From the NCBI RefSeq assembly GCF_003725545.1, contig NZ_RJLN01000037.1, positions 1 to 52,572 on the forward strand: a stretch of DNA of 52,572 bases. Direction: 5' to 3'. A program made the position numbers and the translations under genes. Source of the DNA: Micromonospora solifontis (GTDB taxonomy: Bacteria; Actinomycetota; Actinomycetes; Mycobacteriales; Micromonosporaceae). Below, piece after piece: positions 45,138 to 52,572 of this stretch; within the stretch, counting starts at the first letter, position 1; each line of letters opens with the position of its first letter. A model generated the notes under the pieces. That model was not told the DNA's origin and ran no database searches. It saw nothing but the letters and a program-made list of their open reading frames with translations.

Positions 45138-45755
45138 AGGTGGACACGGGACGACCGCGGTCGGACCACCGGAGGCCCGGGAAGCGGCCGCCGAACGACG
45201 GCGTACGGAGTCGGGTGGGTGATGGTCGGGGTGCCGGACCGAGTCGCGCCGCTCAGCTGGCGGGCCGCCGTTTCCTCCGACGACGGCCCACCGACCTGAC
45301 CAGCGGCCGGGGTCGAAACCCGGCCGGGTCCGGCTGGCCGGACCGCCCGCCGCGGCCGGCCACGACTCCTCCGGCACCCCGACCGTCGTGGTCCCGACCA
45401 CCCCCTGGTCGGAAGCCACGACCGCCGGACCGCGCGCCCGGGCGGACACGGGCCTCACCGCCCCGCCCGGACTCCACCTCAGCGCAGCCCGCACGCTCCT
45501 GACCGTCCGCTGGACGGTTCCACCGGCCTCGACGCCGGCCCGCGCCCGGGGAGCCGGGCCCGCGACGGGCGGGACGGCTCACCCCGTGCCGGTCCGCGAA
45601 TGGTCGCCGTGACCCGGCGCCCGCGCGCCGCCGTCGAGGGAGGCTCCTACCGTATCCGCCCGAACCGCCGATCGGGTACGCCGATCCGGTGGCGCCGCAT
45701 CGGCCGTGCGGCGGCCACGCCGCGCCGATCGCGCGGCGGGCGGCGGTACGGCAGG
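45138..45755. other. Non-coding stretch between the subtilase gene and nadK
   Basis: About 620 bases with no convincing gene; open frames on both strands are Arg/Pro/Gly-rich without family patterns. It begins after the palindrome at 45124-45137 and ends at the nadK stop (45756). A hairpin at 45718-45738 is the likely nadK terminator. No other strong repeat is seen. The subtilase promoter should lie in the low-coordinate part of the gap. Confidence 0.6.
45718..45738 (-). terminator. Terminator hairpin after nadK
   Basis: CGCCGCGC (45718-45725) and GCGCGGCG (45731-45738) pair perfectly around a 5-base loop, 17 bases past the nadK stop on the minus strand. It is short but GC-only. Confidence 0.6.
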
Positions 45756-46640
45756 TCAGCGGCGGTTGCCCCGCCAGCCCTGTACCGGCAGGTCGAACTT
45801 GGCGACCAGCCGGTCGGTGAACGGGCGGTCCTTGAGCCGGACGATGCGGACCGGCAGCGCGCCCCGACGGACGGTGACCCGGGCGCCCGGCGGGAGGTCG
45901 TAGACCCGGCGCCCGTCGCAGCAGAGCACGGCGAGGGTGGTGAACGGGTCCACGGTGATCGCGAAGGTGGACGTCGGCGCGGTCACCAGCGGCCGGCTGA
46001 ACAGCGCGTGCGCGCTGATCGGCACCAGCAGCAGCGCCTCCACCTCCGGCCACACCACCGGTCCGCCACCGGAGAAGGCGTACGCGGTGGAGCCGGTCGG
46101 GGTCGCGCAGACCACCCCGTCGCAGCCGTACCGGGACAGCGGCCGGCCGTCGACGTCGACGAGCAGCTCCAGCATCTGGGCCCGCTCGCCCTTCTCCACG
46201 CTGATCTCGTTGAGCGCCCACGACTCGATGGTCGGGCCGCCGTCGAACTCGGCGGTCACGTCGAGGGTGAGCCGTTCGTCCACCGTGTAGTTGCGCCCGA
46301 CCACGTCGCGTACCGCGCTGTCCAGGTCGTCGATCTCCGCCTCGGCGAGGAAGCCGACCTTGCCGAGGTTGATGCCGAGCAGCGGGGCCTTCGCCGGGCG
46401 GGCCAGCTCGGCGGCGCGCAGGAAGGTGCCGTCCCCGCCCAACGCGAAGACGATCTCGGCGCCCTCGGCGGCCTCCGGCCCGGTCACCGGCACCACCCCG
46501 GGCAGGTCCAGGTCGTCGGCCTCCTCGGCCACCACCCGCACCTCGAAGCCGGCCGCGATGAGGTCCGCCGCCACCGCCCGCGCGTGCTCGGTGCTGCGTC
46601 GACGGCCGGTGTGCGTCACCAGCAGAGCGGTCCGGCTCAC
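45756..46640 (-). CDS. nadK: NAD kinase
   Basis: 294 residues. The phosphate-binding GGDGTFLRAAELA is followed by the NE motif in ESWALNEISVEKG and by GVVCATPTGSTAYAFSGGGP. The enzyme phosphorylates NAD to NADP with ATP or polyphosphate. The GTG at 46640 has GGAGGTG upstream and overlaps the tlyA stop by 4 bases (GTGA), matching the mycobacterial tlyA-nadK pair. Confidence 0.97.
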   Translation of the reverse strand: MSRTALLVTHTGRRRSTEHARAVAADLIAAGFEVRVVAEEADDLDLPGVVPVTGPEAAEGAEIVFALGGDGTFLRAAELARPAKAPLLGINLGKVGFLAEAEIDDLDSAVRDVVGRNYTVDERLTLDVTAEFDGGPTIESWALNEISVEKGERAQMLELLVDVDGRPLSRYGCDGVVCATPTGSTAYAFSGGGPVVWPEVEALLLVPISAHALFSRPLVTAPTSTFAITVDPFTTLAVLCCDGRRVYDLPPGARVTVRRGALPVRIVRLKDRPFTDRLVAKFDLPVQGWRGNRR

Positions 46641-47482
46641 CCGGACACCTCCTCGTTCGTGGGCTCCGTCGGGAATCCCTGCGGGCCGGCCGCCACCACC
46701 GCGCGGACCCGCTCCGGGTCCGCGGCGGGCGCGTCCCGGCGTAACCATACGAAGAACTCGACGTTGCCGCTCGGCCCCGGCAGCGGGCTCGCCGCCACGT
46801 CCGCCAACCCCAGGCCGAGCCGCCCGGCCGCGGCGGCCACGTCGAGCACCGCCTCCGCGCGCAGCTGCGGGTCACGGACCACGCCGCCCGCGCCGACCCG
46901 CTCCCTGCCGACCTCGAACTGCGGCTTCACCATCAGCGCCAGGTCGCCGTCCGGGCCGGTGCAGCCGGCGAGGGCCGGCAGCACCAGGCGCAGCGAGATG
47001 AACGACAGGTCGGCCACCGTGAGGTCGACTTCGCCGCCGATGGCCTCCGGCGTGAGGGTACGCACGTTGGTGCGCTCGAAGACCCGTACCCGGGGGTCGT
47101 TCCGCAGGGTCCAGGCGAGCTGCCCGTACCCGACGTCGACGGCCACCACCTCGGCGGCGTCGGCGCGCAGCAGCACGTCGGTGAACCCGCCGGTGGAGGC
47201 GCCCGCGTCCAGGCAGCGCCGGCCGGCGACGGCCAGCCCACCGCGGGCGAACGCGGCCAGGGCGCCGGCCAGCTTGTGCCCGCCCCGGGAGACGTACTCC
47301 GTGCCCGGATCCTCGCCGGTGACCAGCAGCGGGTCGGCGGGGTCGACCATCGCGGCGGGCTTGCGGGCCGGCACCCCGCGCAGCTGGACGCGGCCGGCCG
47401 CCACCAGCGCGGCGGCCTGCTCGCGGGAGCGGGCCAGGCCGCGGCGGACGAGTTCGGCATCCAGCCGGGTACGACGTGCCAT
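46637..47482 (-). CDS. tlyA: TlyA family 2'-O-ribose rRNA methyltransferase
   Basis: 281 residues. An N-terminal S4 domain (RRTRLDAELVRRGLARSREQ) is followed by the FtsJ-like methyltransferase domain with CLDAGASTGGFTDVLLRADA (SAM loop), VVAVDVGYGQLAWTLRNDPR and VADLSFISLRLVLPAL. Family members methylate C1409 in 16S and C1920 in 23S rRNA; loss gives capreomycin resistance in mycobacteria. The catalytic K-D-K-type set looks intact (DLALMVKPQFEVGRE). It lies 21 bases after the small Pro-rich gene and is coupled to nadK. Confidence 0.96.
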   Translation of the reverse strand: MARRTRLDAELVRRGLARSREQAAALVAAGRVQLRGVPARKPAAMVDPADPLLVTGEDPGTEYVSRGGHKLAGALAAFARGGLAVAGRRCLDAGASTGGFTDVLLRADAAEVVAVDVGYGQLAWTLRNDPRVRVFERTNVRTLTPEAIGGEVDLTVADLSFISLRLVLPALAGCTGPDGDLALMVKPQFEVGRERVGAGGVVRDPQLRAEAVLDVAAAAGRLGLGLADVAASPLPGPSGNVEFFVWLRRDAPAADPERVRAVVAAGPQGFPTEPTNEEVSG

Positions 47483-47503
47483 GGGTGGTTCTTCTCCGGT
47501 GGG

Positions 47504-47761
47504 TCAGGCCTGGTCGATGCTGGCCAGGGTCTCGCGCAGCGTTTCGTACGCCGCCTCGTACTGGGCGATCTGGTCGGCCGGGGAGAGCGCCTCGGCGTTG
47601 ATCATGGCCTGCACGGCGGCGTCCACCGCCGGGTGCCGGGCCTCGCCGACCTCCTCCACCGGCGCGGGCCGCACCCCGGGCGGCGGCCCCGGACGGGCGC
47701 CGCCGGGCGGCGGACCGGGACGCGGACCTGGCGGCGGGCCGGGGCGGTACGGGGCGGTCAC
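47504..47761 (-). CDS. Small Pro/Gly-rich protein of unknown function
   Basis: 85 residues. The first 35 are a Pro/Gly/Arg-rich low-complexity stretch (PPGPRPGPPPGGARPGPPPG). The C-terminal half is a predicted helix (AVDAAVQAMINAEALSPADQ, then IAQYEAAYETLRETLASI). Small proteins of this kind are found at this place in actinobacterial tlyA operons. The GTG at 47761 overlaps the preceding gene's stop by 4 bases, and GGGAGGTGC lies upstream, so it is a genuine translated gene. The function is unknown. Confidence 0.75.
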   Translation of the reverse strand: MTAPYRPGPPPGPRPGPPPGGARPGPPPGVRPAPVEEVGEARHPAVDAAVQAMINAEALSPADQIAQYEAAYETLRETLASIDQA

Positions 47762-48363
47762 GACGCGGCACCTCCCGGCTGCCGGCGGCCGGTGGCCTTC
47801 TTCGCCGGCCGGACCGGCGTGGCGGGTGACTCCGCCGCCGGGGTACGCGCCACCGTGGCCGCCGGCTTCTTCGCGATGGCCTTCTTCGCCACGGCCTTCT
47901 TCGCGATCGCCTTCTTCGCCACCGCCTCGGCGGGGGCGGCGGCCGGGGTGGCCGCGGCGGGGGCCGCCGGCTCGGTCTGGGCCGGCTCGGCGCCGGTCGG
48001 CTCGGCGCCGGCCGGCCCGGTCGGCGCGGGTCGGGGCTCGGGGGCGGGCCCGGCCGGGACGGCCTTCGCCTCACGCAGCTGCCGCTCCAGCTCGCGGACC
48101 CGGCGGGTCAGCTCAGCCACCTCGTCGGCGGTGGCCAGTCCGACCGCACCCAACGCGCGGTCCACCTCGAAGCGGATCAGCTTGGTCAGCGCCTCGCGGT
48201 TGGCCATCCCGGTGGAGACGAGTTCCTCGGCGAGCGACTGGAGCTGGGCGGCGCTCGCACCGCCCTGCCCGACCACCCGCCGCACCGCGTCCTGGGCCTT
48301 CTTCCGGGGCGCCTCGGTCAGGCCCATGGCCAGCTCGAGGTAGGCGCGCCACGCGTCCTGCAT
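47758..48363 (-). CDS. Phasin-like protein with a Lys/Ala-rich C-terminal tail
   Basis: 201 residues. Residues 1-105 look like a PHA-granule/phasin-type or PhaF-like helical domain: WRAYLELAMGLTEAPRKKAQ, DAVRRVVGQGGASAAQLQSL, then a leucine-rich coiled coil (TADEVAELTRRVRELERQLR). Residues 105-201 are disordered, Pro/Ala-rich, with a histone-H1-like repeat (AVAKKAIAKKAVAKKAIAKK). PhaF-type proteins use such tails to bind DNA and help share granules at division. No PHA genes are visible here, so a nucleoid or condensation role is equally possible. GGAAGGA lies 8 bases before the ATG at 48363. It is the first gene of the tlyA-nadK operon. Confidence 0.78.
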   Translation of the reverse strand: MQDAWRAYLELAMGLTEAPRKKAQDAVRRVVGQGGASAAQLQSLAEELVSTGMANREALTKLIRFEVDRALGAVGLATADEVAELTRRVRELERQLREAKAVPAGPAPEPRPAPTGPAGAEPTGAEPAQTEPAAPAAATPAAAPAEAVAKKAIAKKAVAKKAIAKKPAATVARTPAAESPATPVRPAKKATGRRQPGGAAS

Positions 48364-48475
48364 GCCTGAGTCCTTCCACGGGGCGGGGTGTGCAGGTGTC
48401 ACGCTACCGGGCGCCTGGGACGCCCCATTGCGGTACGGTGCCGGGGAACGGCGTGGCGTGTGGTGAGGAGACGAT

Positions 48476-48811
48476 GTGGCCAGCGTGGACGAGTGCCGGC
48501 AGGCGTTGCAGGACCTGGCCGCCCGGCTGGACCGGCACACCACGACGCAGGGCCGGATCGACCTGGACCGCACCCTGGCCTGCCGGATCACCGACCTGGA
48601 CACCGCCTTCCACGGCCGCCTCGAGGGCGGCCGGCTGGTCGACCTGAGCGACGGCGACGACCCGAAGGCGAAGATCGCGCTCAGCGCCAACAGCGACGAC
48701 CTGGTCGCGCTGGTGCACGGTCAGCTCGACATCATGCAGGCGGTCGGTTCCCGCCGGGTGTCCATCAAGGCCAACCCGTTCGACCTGATGAAGCTCCGCA
48801 AGCTGCTCTGA
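48476..48811 (+). CDS. SCP2 sterol-binding domain family protein
   Basis: 111 residues. The sequence GRIDLDRTLACRITDLDTAF, then ALSANSDDLVALVHGQLDIM and VSIKANPFDLMKLRKLL, follows the SCP2 lipid-binding fold; the C-terminal FDLMKLRKL is characteristic of actinobacterial members. It presumably binds a lipid or CoA ester in the cytoplasm. The GTG at 48476 has GAGGAG 5 bases upstream. It is divergent from the phasin-like gene and ends 3 bases before the stop of the HAD phosphatase gene, with no room for a terminator. Confidence 0.82.
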   Translation: MASVDECRQALQDLAARLDRHTTTQGRIDLDRTLACRITDLDTAFHGRLEGGRLVDLSDGDDPKAKIALSANSDDLVALVHGQLDIMQAVGSRRVSIKANPFDLMKLRKLL

Positions 48812-48814
48812 CGG

Positions 48815-49858
48815 TCAGTCCGCGAGGCCCAGCGCGGAGCAGGCCCGCTCCGCGGCCGGGGACGCCGCCCGCACCCGCGCGCCGGCCCCGGCCGACCAGG
48901 CGACCGCGCAGAGCGCGGCGAGGGCGTCGAGCGGGCGTCCCGCGCCGTCGAGGAGCAGCCCGTCGTCGGCCACCGTCGCCGACCAGCCACCGGCGTCGGG
49001 CGCGCCGGGCACCCGCACCACCGCCGCCGGGTCGAAGAGCCCCGCCAGGTCCAACGAGACGTACGTCGGCCGGCGCTCCTCTGGTGCGGCCAGCAGCTCC
49101 GGTACGTCGCTGACCCCGGTGAGCACCAACAGGCAGTCCAGCCCGGCCCGGCGGGCGCCCTCGATGTCGGTGTCCAGCCGGTCGCCGACCACCAGGGTCC
49201 GCCCCGCGCCGGCCCGACGGGCCGCGGTGGCGAAGAGCGCCGGCTCCGGCTTGCCCACCACCACGTCCGGATCCCGGCCCAGCGCGGTACGCAGCACGGC
49301 CACCAGGGAACCGTTGCCCGGCAGCGGGCCGCGCGGGCTGGGCAGGGTGCGGTCGGTGTTCGTCGCGTACCAGGGGGCACCCGCGCGGACCGCCAGCGAC
49401 GCCTCGGCCAGGTCGGCCCAGCCGACGTCCGGGCCGTACCCCTGGGCGACCGCGGCCGGGTTCTCGTCGGCCGTCACCACCGGCCGCAGGCCGACCGCGC
49501 GCAGCTCGGCCCGGAGCGCCTCCGCACCGACCACCAGCACCGGCGCGCCGGCGGGCAGCCGGTCCCGCAGCAGCTCGGCGGTGGCGGCCGCGGAGGTCAG
49601 CACCTCCTCCGGCCGGGCCGCCACGCCCATGCCGGTGAGCAGGTCGGCCACCTCGCTGGAGCGCCGGGAGGCGTTGTTGGTGGCGTACGCCACCGACCTG
49701 CCCTCGGCGCGCAGCCGGCCCACCGCCTCGACGGCGCCGGGGATCGGCCGGTCGATCAGGTAGATCACCCCGTCCAGGTCGAAGACGACCAGGGAGTACC
49801 CGTCGACCAGCCGCGTTCCGGACGTCCCGGCCCGCGCGTCCCCGGCGCTACCGGTCAC
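48815..49858 (-). CDS. HAD-IIA family sugar-phosphate phosphatase
   Basis: 347 residues, longer than the typical 260-280. The nucleophile motif is [20 protein letters not shown]. The cap and core motifs follow: [33 protein letters not shown] and [20 protein letters not shown]. Type IIA HAD enzymes include p-nitrophenyl phosphatases, NagD (UMP) and glycerol-phosphate phosphatases. A C-terminal extension of about 70 residues is an extra domain of unknown role ([20 protein letters not shown]). In M. tuberculosis the homologue Rv1692 is a glycerol-3-phosphate phosphatase. The GTG overlaps the upstream gene's stop by 4 bases. Confidence 0.92.
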   Translation of the reverse strand: MTGSAGDARAGTSGTRLVDGYSLVVFDLDGVIYLIDRPIPGAVEAVGRLRAEGRSVAYATNNASRRSSEVADLLTGMGVAARPEEVLTSAAATAELLRDRLPAGAPVLVVGAEALRAELRAVGLRPVVTADENPAAVAQGYGPDVGWADLAEASLAVRAGAPWYATNTDRTLPSPRGPLPGNGSLVAVLRTALGRDPDVVVGKPEPALFATAARRAGAGRTLVVGDRLDTDIEGARRAGLDCLLVLTGVSDVPELLAAPEERRPTYVSLDLAGLFDPAAVVRVPGAPDAGGWSATVADDGLLLDGAGRPLDALAALCAVAWSAGAGARVRAASPAAERACSALGLAD

Positions 49859-52491
49859 CGCCGGTCCGCCTCCGCCGCCCGGTCCCCGCCGTCGGTCACC
49901 GCGTCACCGGTGGCCGGGGCGGAGCGGGTGTCGTCGGCGAGGGACCCCGCCGCGGCGTCGGTCAGCTCGTCGTCGCCGAGGTCCGCGCCGTCGCGGTCCC
50001 GGTACCCGGCCGCCTCGCCGCCCCGGTCCTCGTCGTCGCCCAGCCGCGCGTCGGCGTCCAGGTCGTCGTCGGCGTCCAGGTCGTCGTCGTCCTCGTCCTC
50101 GTCGTCCTCATCCTCGTCGGTGTCGAGGTCGTCATCGTCCTCGTCATCGTCGTAGCGGGCGTCGAGGTCGTCCGCGTCCGGGTTGTCGTCCGCGTCAGTG
50201 TCGAGGTCGTCGTCCGCGTCGGAGTCGGGGCCGCCGGCCAGCTCGGCGCCCGGTCGGGCCGGCACGGCCCCCGGCGCGCCCGGTCCGGCCACGAACTCCT
50301 CGTCCTCCTCGTCGTCGCCCTCGATGACGACGCCGTCGAGCTCCAGCAGCCGCTCGGCGGCGTCGGTCTCCCCCTCGGCGTCGACGTCGGCGGCCCGGGA
50401 GAACCACTCCCTGGCCTCCTCGCGCCGACCCACCGCGAGCAGCGCGTCCGCGTACGCGTACCGCAGCCGCGCCGCCCACGGCTCGGACGAGTCGGCGGTC
50501 AGCTCGGGGACCTGCAGCATCGCCACGGCCGCGTCCTTCTGCCCGAGGTCACCGCGGGCGCCGGCGGCCACGATGAGCAGCTCGGTCGCCACGGACTGGT
50601 CGAGCTTCTCCCGGTCCGCGCCCCGGAACAGGTCGATCGCCCGCTCCGGCCGGCCCAGCGCCCGCTCGCAGTCGGCCAGCACGGCCAGGTGGCTCTGCAG
50701 CCCGGTCATCCGGTGGTACGTCCGCAGCTCGGCGATCGCCGTCTGCCACTCCCCCGCGTGGTACGCGGCCAGCCCGACGGCCTCCCGCACCGCGGCGATC
50801 CGCGAGGCGAGCCGGCGCGCCGCCATGGCGTGCGCCAGCGCCTCCGCCGGGTCGTCGTCGATCAGCAGGCCGGTCGCCACCAGGTGCCGGGCGACGGTCT
50901 CCGCCACCGGCTTGGCCAGCGACAGCAACTCGGCCCGGACGCTGGAGTCGAGGTCGCTCGCCACCACGTCGTCCGGCAGCGCCGGCGCAGCGGCCCGCTC
51001 ACCCTCCCGGCCTCCGGCGTGCTCCCGCCGGTCGTCCCGCCGCTCGCGGTCCGGCCCGTAGCCGCCCGTCCGGCCGTCCTCCCGGCGGGGGCGGTCACCG
51101 TATCCACGGCGCTCACCGTCCCGCTCGGCACGCTCCCGGCCACCCCGGTAGCCGCCTTCGCGCTCCTCACGGCGGAAGCCACCCTCACGGCGGTCGCCAC
51201 CGCGGAAGCCACCCTCACGCCGTTCGCCGCCACGGAAACCGCCCTCACGGCGCTCACCGCCACGGAAACCGCCCTCACGGCGCTCACCGCCACGGAAGCC
51301 ACCCTCGCGGCGCTCACCGCCACGGAAACCGCCCTCACGGCGCTCACCGCCACGGAAACCGCCCTCACGGCGCTCACCGCCACGGAAACCGCCCTCACGG
51401 CGGTCACCGCCACGGAAGCCGCCCTCGCGGTCACCACCACGGAAGCCGCCCTCGCGGTCATCCCGGCGGAAGCCACCCTCGCGGCGCTCACCGCCGCGGA
51501 AACCGCCCTCGCGGTCACCGCTACGGAAGCCACCTTCGCGGCGCTCGCCGGTTACACCTTCACGGCGGAAGCCACCTTCGCGGTCACCGCCACGGAAACC
51601 GCCCTCACGGCGCTCACCGCCACGGAAGCCACCCTCGCGGTCACCACCACGGAAGCCACCCTCACGGCGCTCACCGCCACGGAAGCCACCCTCGCGGTCA
51701 CCACCACGGAAGCCACCCTCACGGCGCTCACCGCCACGGAAGCCACCCTCGCGGTCACCACCACGGAAACCGCCCTCACGACGCTCGCCGCCACGGAAAC
51801 CGCCCTCGCGGTCACCACCACGGAAACCACCCTCGCGGTCACCACCACGGAAACCGCCCTCACGACGCTCGCCGCCACGGAAACCGCCCTCACGGCGGTC
51901 ACCGCCGCCGAAGCCGCCCTCACGACGGTCACCCCGGAAGCCGCCCTGTCGGTCGTCGCGGCGGAAGCCACCCTCACGGCGCTCACCGCCGACGCCGCCC
52001 TCACGGGCACCACCTTCCCGGGGCGCGGAGCGGAAGCCCTCGCGGCGGTCGCCGCCACGGAAGCCACCCTCGCGGCGGTCGCCACCGCGGAAGCTGTCCC
52101 TGCGCTCGCCGGCGCCGGCGCCATCCTGCCGGTCACCCCGGCGGAAGCCACCCTCACGGCTGTCGTCGCGACGGAAGCCGCCCTCGCGGCGCTCGCCGCC
52201 GCGGAAGCCGCCCTCGCGGTCGCCGCCGCGGAAGCCGCCCTCGCGCGAACCGGAGCGGAAGCCACCCTCACGACGGTCCCCACCACGGAAACCGCCGTCG
52301 CGCGGACCGGATCGGGAACCGCCCTCTCGGCGGTCACCGCCGAAGCCGCCCCGCGAGCCGCCCGAGCGGTCGTCGCGGTCCCCCCGGTACGACGGACGGT
52401 CGTCGCGGCGGGCGTCGTCGCGCCCCGGCCGGCGGTCGGCGCGGTCCTCGTAACGGCGGGGGCGATCCCCGCCCTGCGGTCCTGAACTCAC
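49855..52491 (-). CDS. TPR protein with a giant RGG-like repeat N terminus and acidic tail
   Basis: 878 residues in three parts. Residues 1-500 are disordered and dominated by tandem 9-10-mers such as [10 protein letters not shown] and GGDREGGFR. Residues about 505-715 form a TPR-like helical domain resembling Rv1691 ([40 protein letters not shown]). Residues about 717-878 are extremely acidic ([20 protein letters not shown]). The Arg/Gly/Phe-rich array resembles eukaryotic RGG boxes and could bind RNA or drive condensates. The charge split (basic N terminus, acidic C terminus) suggests self-association. The GTG at 52491 has AAGGATG upstream. It overlaps the HAD gene by 4 bases. The TPR partner is unknown. 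Confidence 0.8.
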   Translation of the reverse strand: MSSGPQGGDRPRRYEDRADRRPGRDDARRDDRPSYRGDRDDRSGGSRGGFGGDRREGGSRSGPRDGGFRGGDRREGGFRSGSREGGFRGGDREGGFRGGERREGGFRRDDSREGGFRRGDRQDGAGAGERRDSFRGGDRREGGFRGGDRREGFRSAPREGGAREGGVGGERREGGFRRDDRQGGFRGDRREGGFGGGDRREGGFRGGERREGGFRGGDREGGFRGGDREGGFRGGERREGGFRGGDREGGFRGGERREGGFRGGDREGGFRGGERREGGFRGGDREGGFRGGERREGGFRGGDREGGFRREGVTGERREGGFRSGDREGGFRGGERREGGFRRDDREGGFRGGDREGGFRGGDRREGGFRGGERREGGFRGGERREGGFRGGERREGGFRGGERREGGFRGGERREGGFRGGERREGGFRGGDRREGGFRREEREGGYRGGRERAERDGERRGYGDRPRREDGRTGGYGPDRERRDDRREHAGGREGERAAAPALPDDVVASDLDSSVRAELLSLAKPVAETVARHLVATGLLIDDDPAEALAHAMAARRLASRIAAVREAVGLAAYHAGEWQTAIAELRTYHRMTGLQSHLAVLADCERALGRPERAIDLFRGADREKLDQSVATELLIVAAGARGDLGQKDAAVAMLQVPELTADSSEPWAARLRYAYADALLAVGRREEAREWFSRAADVDAEGETDAAERLLELDGVVIEGDDEEDEEFVAGPGAPGAVPARPGAELAGGPDSDADDDLDTDADDNPDADDLDARYDDDEDDDDLDTDEDEDDEDEDDDDLDADDDLDADARLGDDEDRGGEAAGYRDRDGADLGDDELTDAAAGSLADDTRSAPATGDAVTDGGDRAAEADRR
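51150..52340. repeat. Coding tandem repeat array (27- and 30-base units)
   Basis: The array encodes alternating GGDREGGFR (27 bases) and [10 protein letters not shown] (30 bases) units with minor variants, covering about residues 50-445 of the TPR protein. Six consecutive near-identical 30-base units fill 51241-51420. Because every unit is a multiple of 3, gain or loss of units keeps the frame open. Close identity at the DNA level indicates recent expansion or homogenisation. Confidence 0.9.
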
Positions 52492-52531
52492 AGGTACATC
52501 CTTCCTGAATGCGTCCCCAAGAACGCTAACG

Positions 52532-52569
52532 CAGTCGAGGGCCGACCCTACTGGGGCGGCCCTCGACTG
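52532..52569. terminator. Terminator hairpin at the window edge
   Basis: CAGTCGAGGGCCG (52532-52544) and CGGCCCTCGACTG (52557-52569) pair perfectly over 13 bases with a 12-base loop. It lies 41 bases upstream of the TPR gene start, so it should end transcription of a gene beyond the window and insulate the TPR gene's promoter. Confidence 0.75.
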
Positions 52570-52572
52570 GAA

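Noticed and set aside
45036..45494. A 152-residue minus-strand frame in the gap upstream of the subtilase gene
   Set aside because: Composition is low-complexity, no ribosome-binding site or family pattern is seen, and it covers the likely promoter and palindrome.
51150..52340. Regularly spaced repeats suggesting a CRISPR array
   Set aside because: The units are contiguous 27/30-base codon repeats inside a coding frame, with no unique spacers and no cas genes nearby.
50689..52485. A long plus-strand frame of Thr/Ala repeats across the repeat array
   Set aside because: It is the reverse complement of the GGFRGG-type units, which contain no stop codons in any frame. No start signal or independent pattern supports it.

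Overview
The window comes from a very GC-rich actinobacterium, most likely Micromonospora or a close relative in the Micromonosporaceae. The evidence is the codon usage (almost every third position is G or C), frequent GTG starts, many 4-base ATGA/GTGA gene overlaps, leaderless promoters, and a gene order that largely matches the Mycobacterium tuberculosis Rv1691-Rv1713 block. The genus call is inference.

Layout. (1) Bases 1-11.9 kb hold accessory, mostly single-gene units: an Acg-type nitroreductase, a GH15 trehalase/glucoamylase-like enzyme, an SRPBCC protein, four GNAT acetyltransferases, a WYL regulator, a VOC protein, two TetR regulators, a NUDIX hydrolase, a DUF3800 protein and a DUF1772 protein. 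Two broken genes lie among them: the first 36 codons of a methyltransferase and an MFS exporter that has lost its middle. (2) 12.3-15.7 kb is a two-gene island. A membrane protein of metallophosphoesterase ancestry that has lost its recognisable metal-binding motifs is followed, with no gap, by a membrane-anchored NACHT NTPase. This is my best candidate for an undescribed signalling or defence system. (3) 15.8-18.4 kb: a tandem VOC protein, an FMN/Fe-S glutamate-synthase-like enzyme, and tRNA-Pro(GGG) with a textbook terminator.

(4) 18.5-26.8 kb, minus strand: der, cmk, a pseudouridine synthase gene, scpB, scpA, a parA-like gene, xerD and ald, a chromosome-segregation and housekeeping series. 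(5) 27.1-40.0 kb: a TM2 protein (plus strand), then a NUDIX gene, pyrG, and a tightly packed envelope set (alkaline-phosphatase-like membrane protein, GT4 glycosyltransferase, MurJ flippase, MraY/WecA-like protein) together with steB/mctB and steA, then recN. (6) 40.1-45.0 kb: a leaderless TrmB/LuxR-like regulator facing a large secreted subtilase; the pair separates recN from nadK, which are adjacent in mycobacteria. (7) 45.7-52.5 kb: nadK, tlyA, a small Pro-rich protein, a phasin-like protein with a Lys/Ala tail, an SCP2 protein (plus strand), a HAD-IIA phosphatase, and a TPR protein carrying a huge RGG-like repeat array.

How the genes may work together. SteA/SteB, MurJ, the MraY-like protein and the glycosyltransferase look like a cell-separation or envelope-glycan module. 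ParA, ScpA, ScpB and XerD form a segregation and recombination module. Several genes appear to be transcribed without leaders, from TANNNT boxes 6-8 bases before the start codon. All functional calls come from motif recognition by eye; no database search was run.
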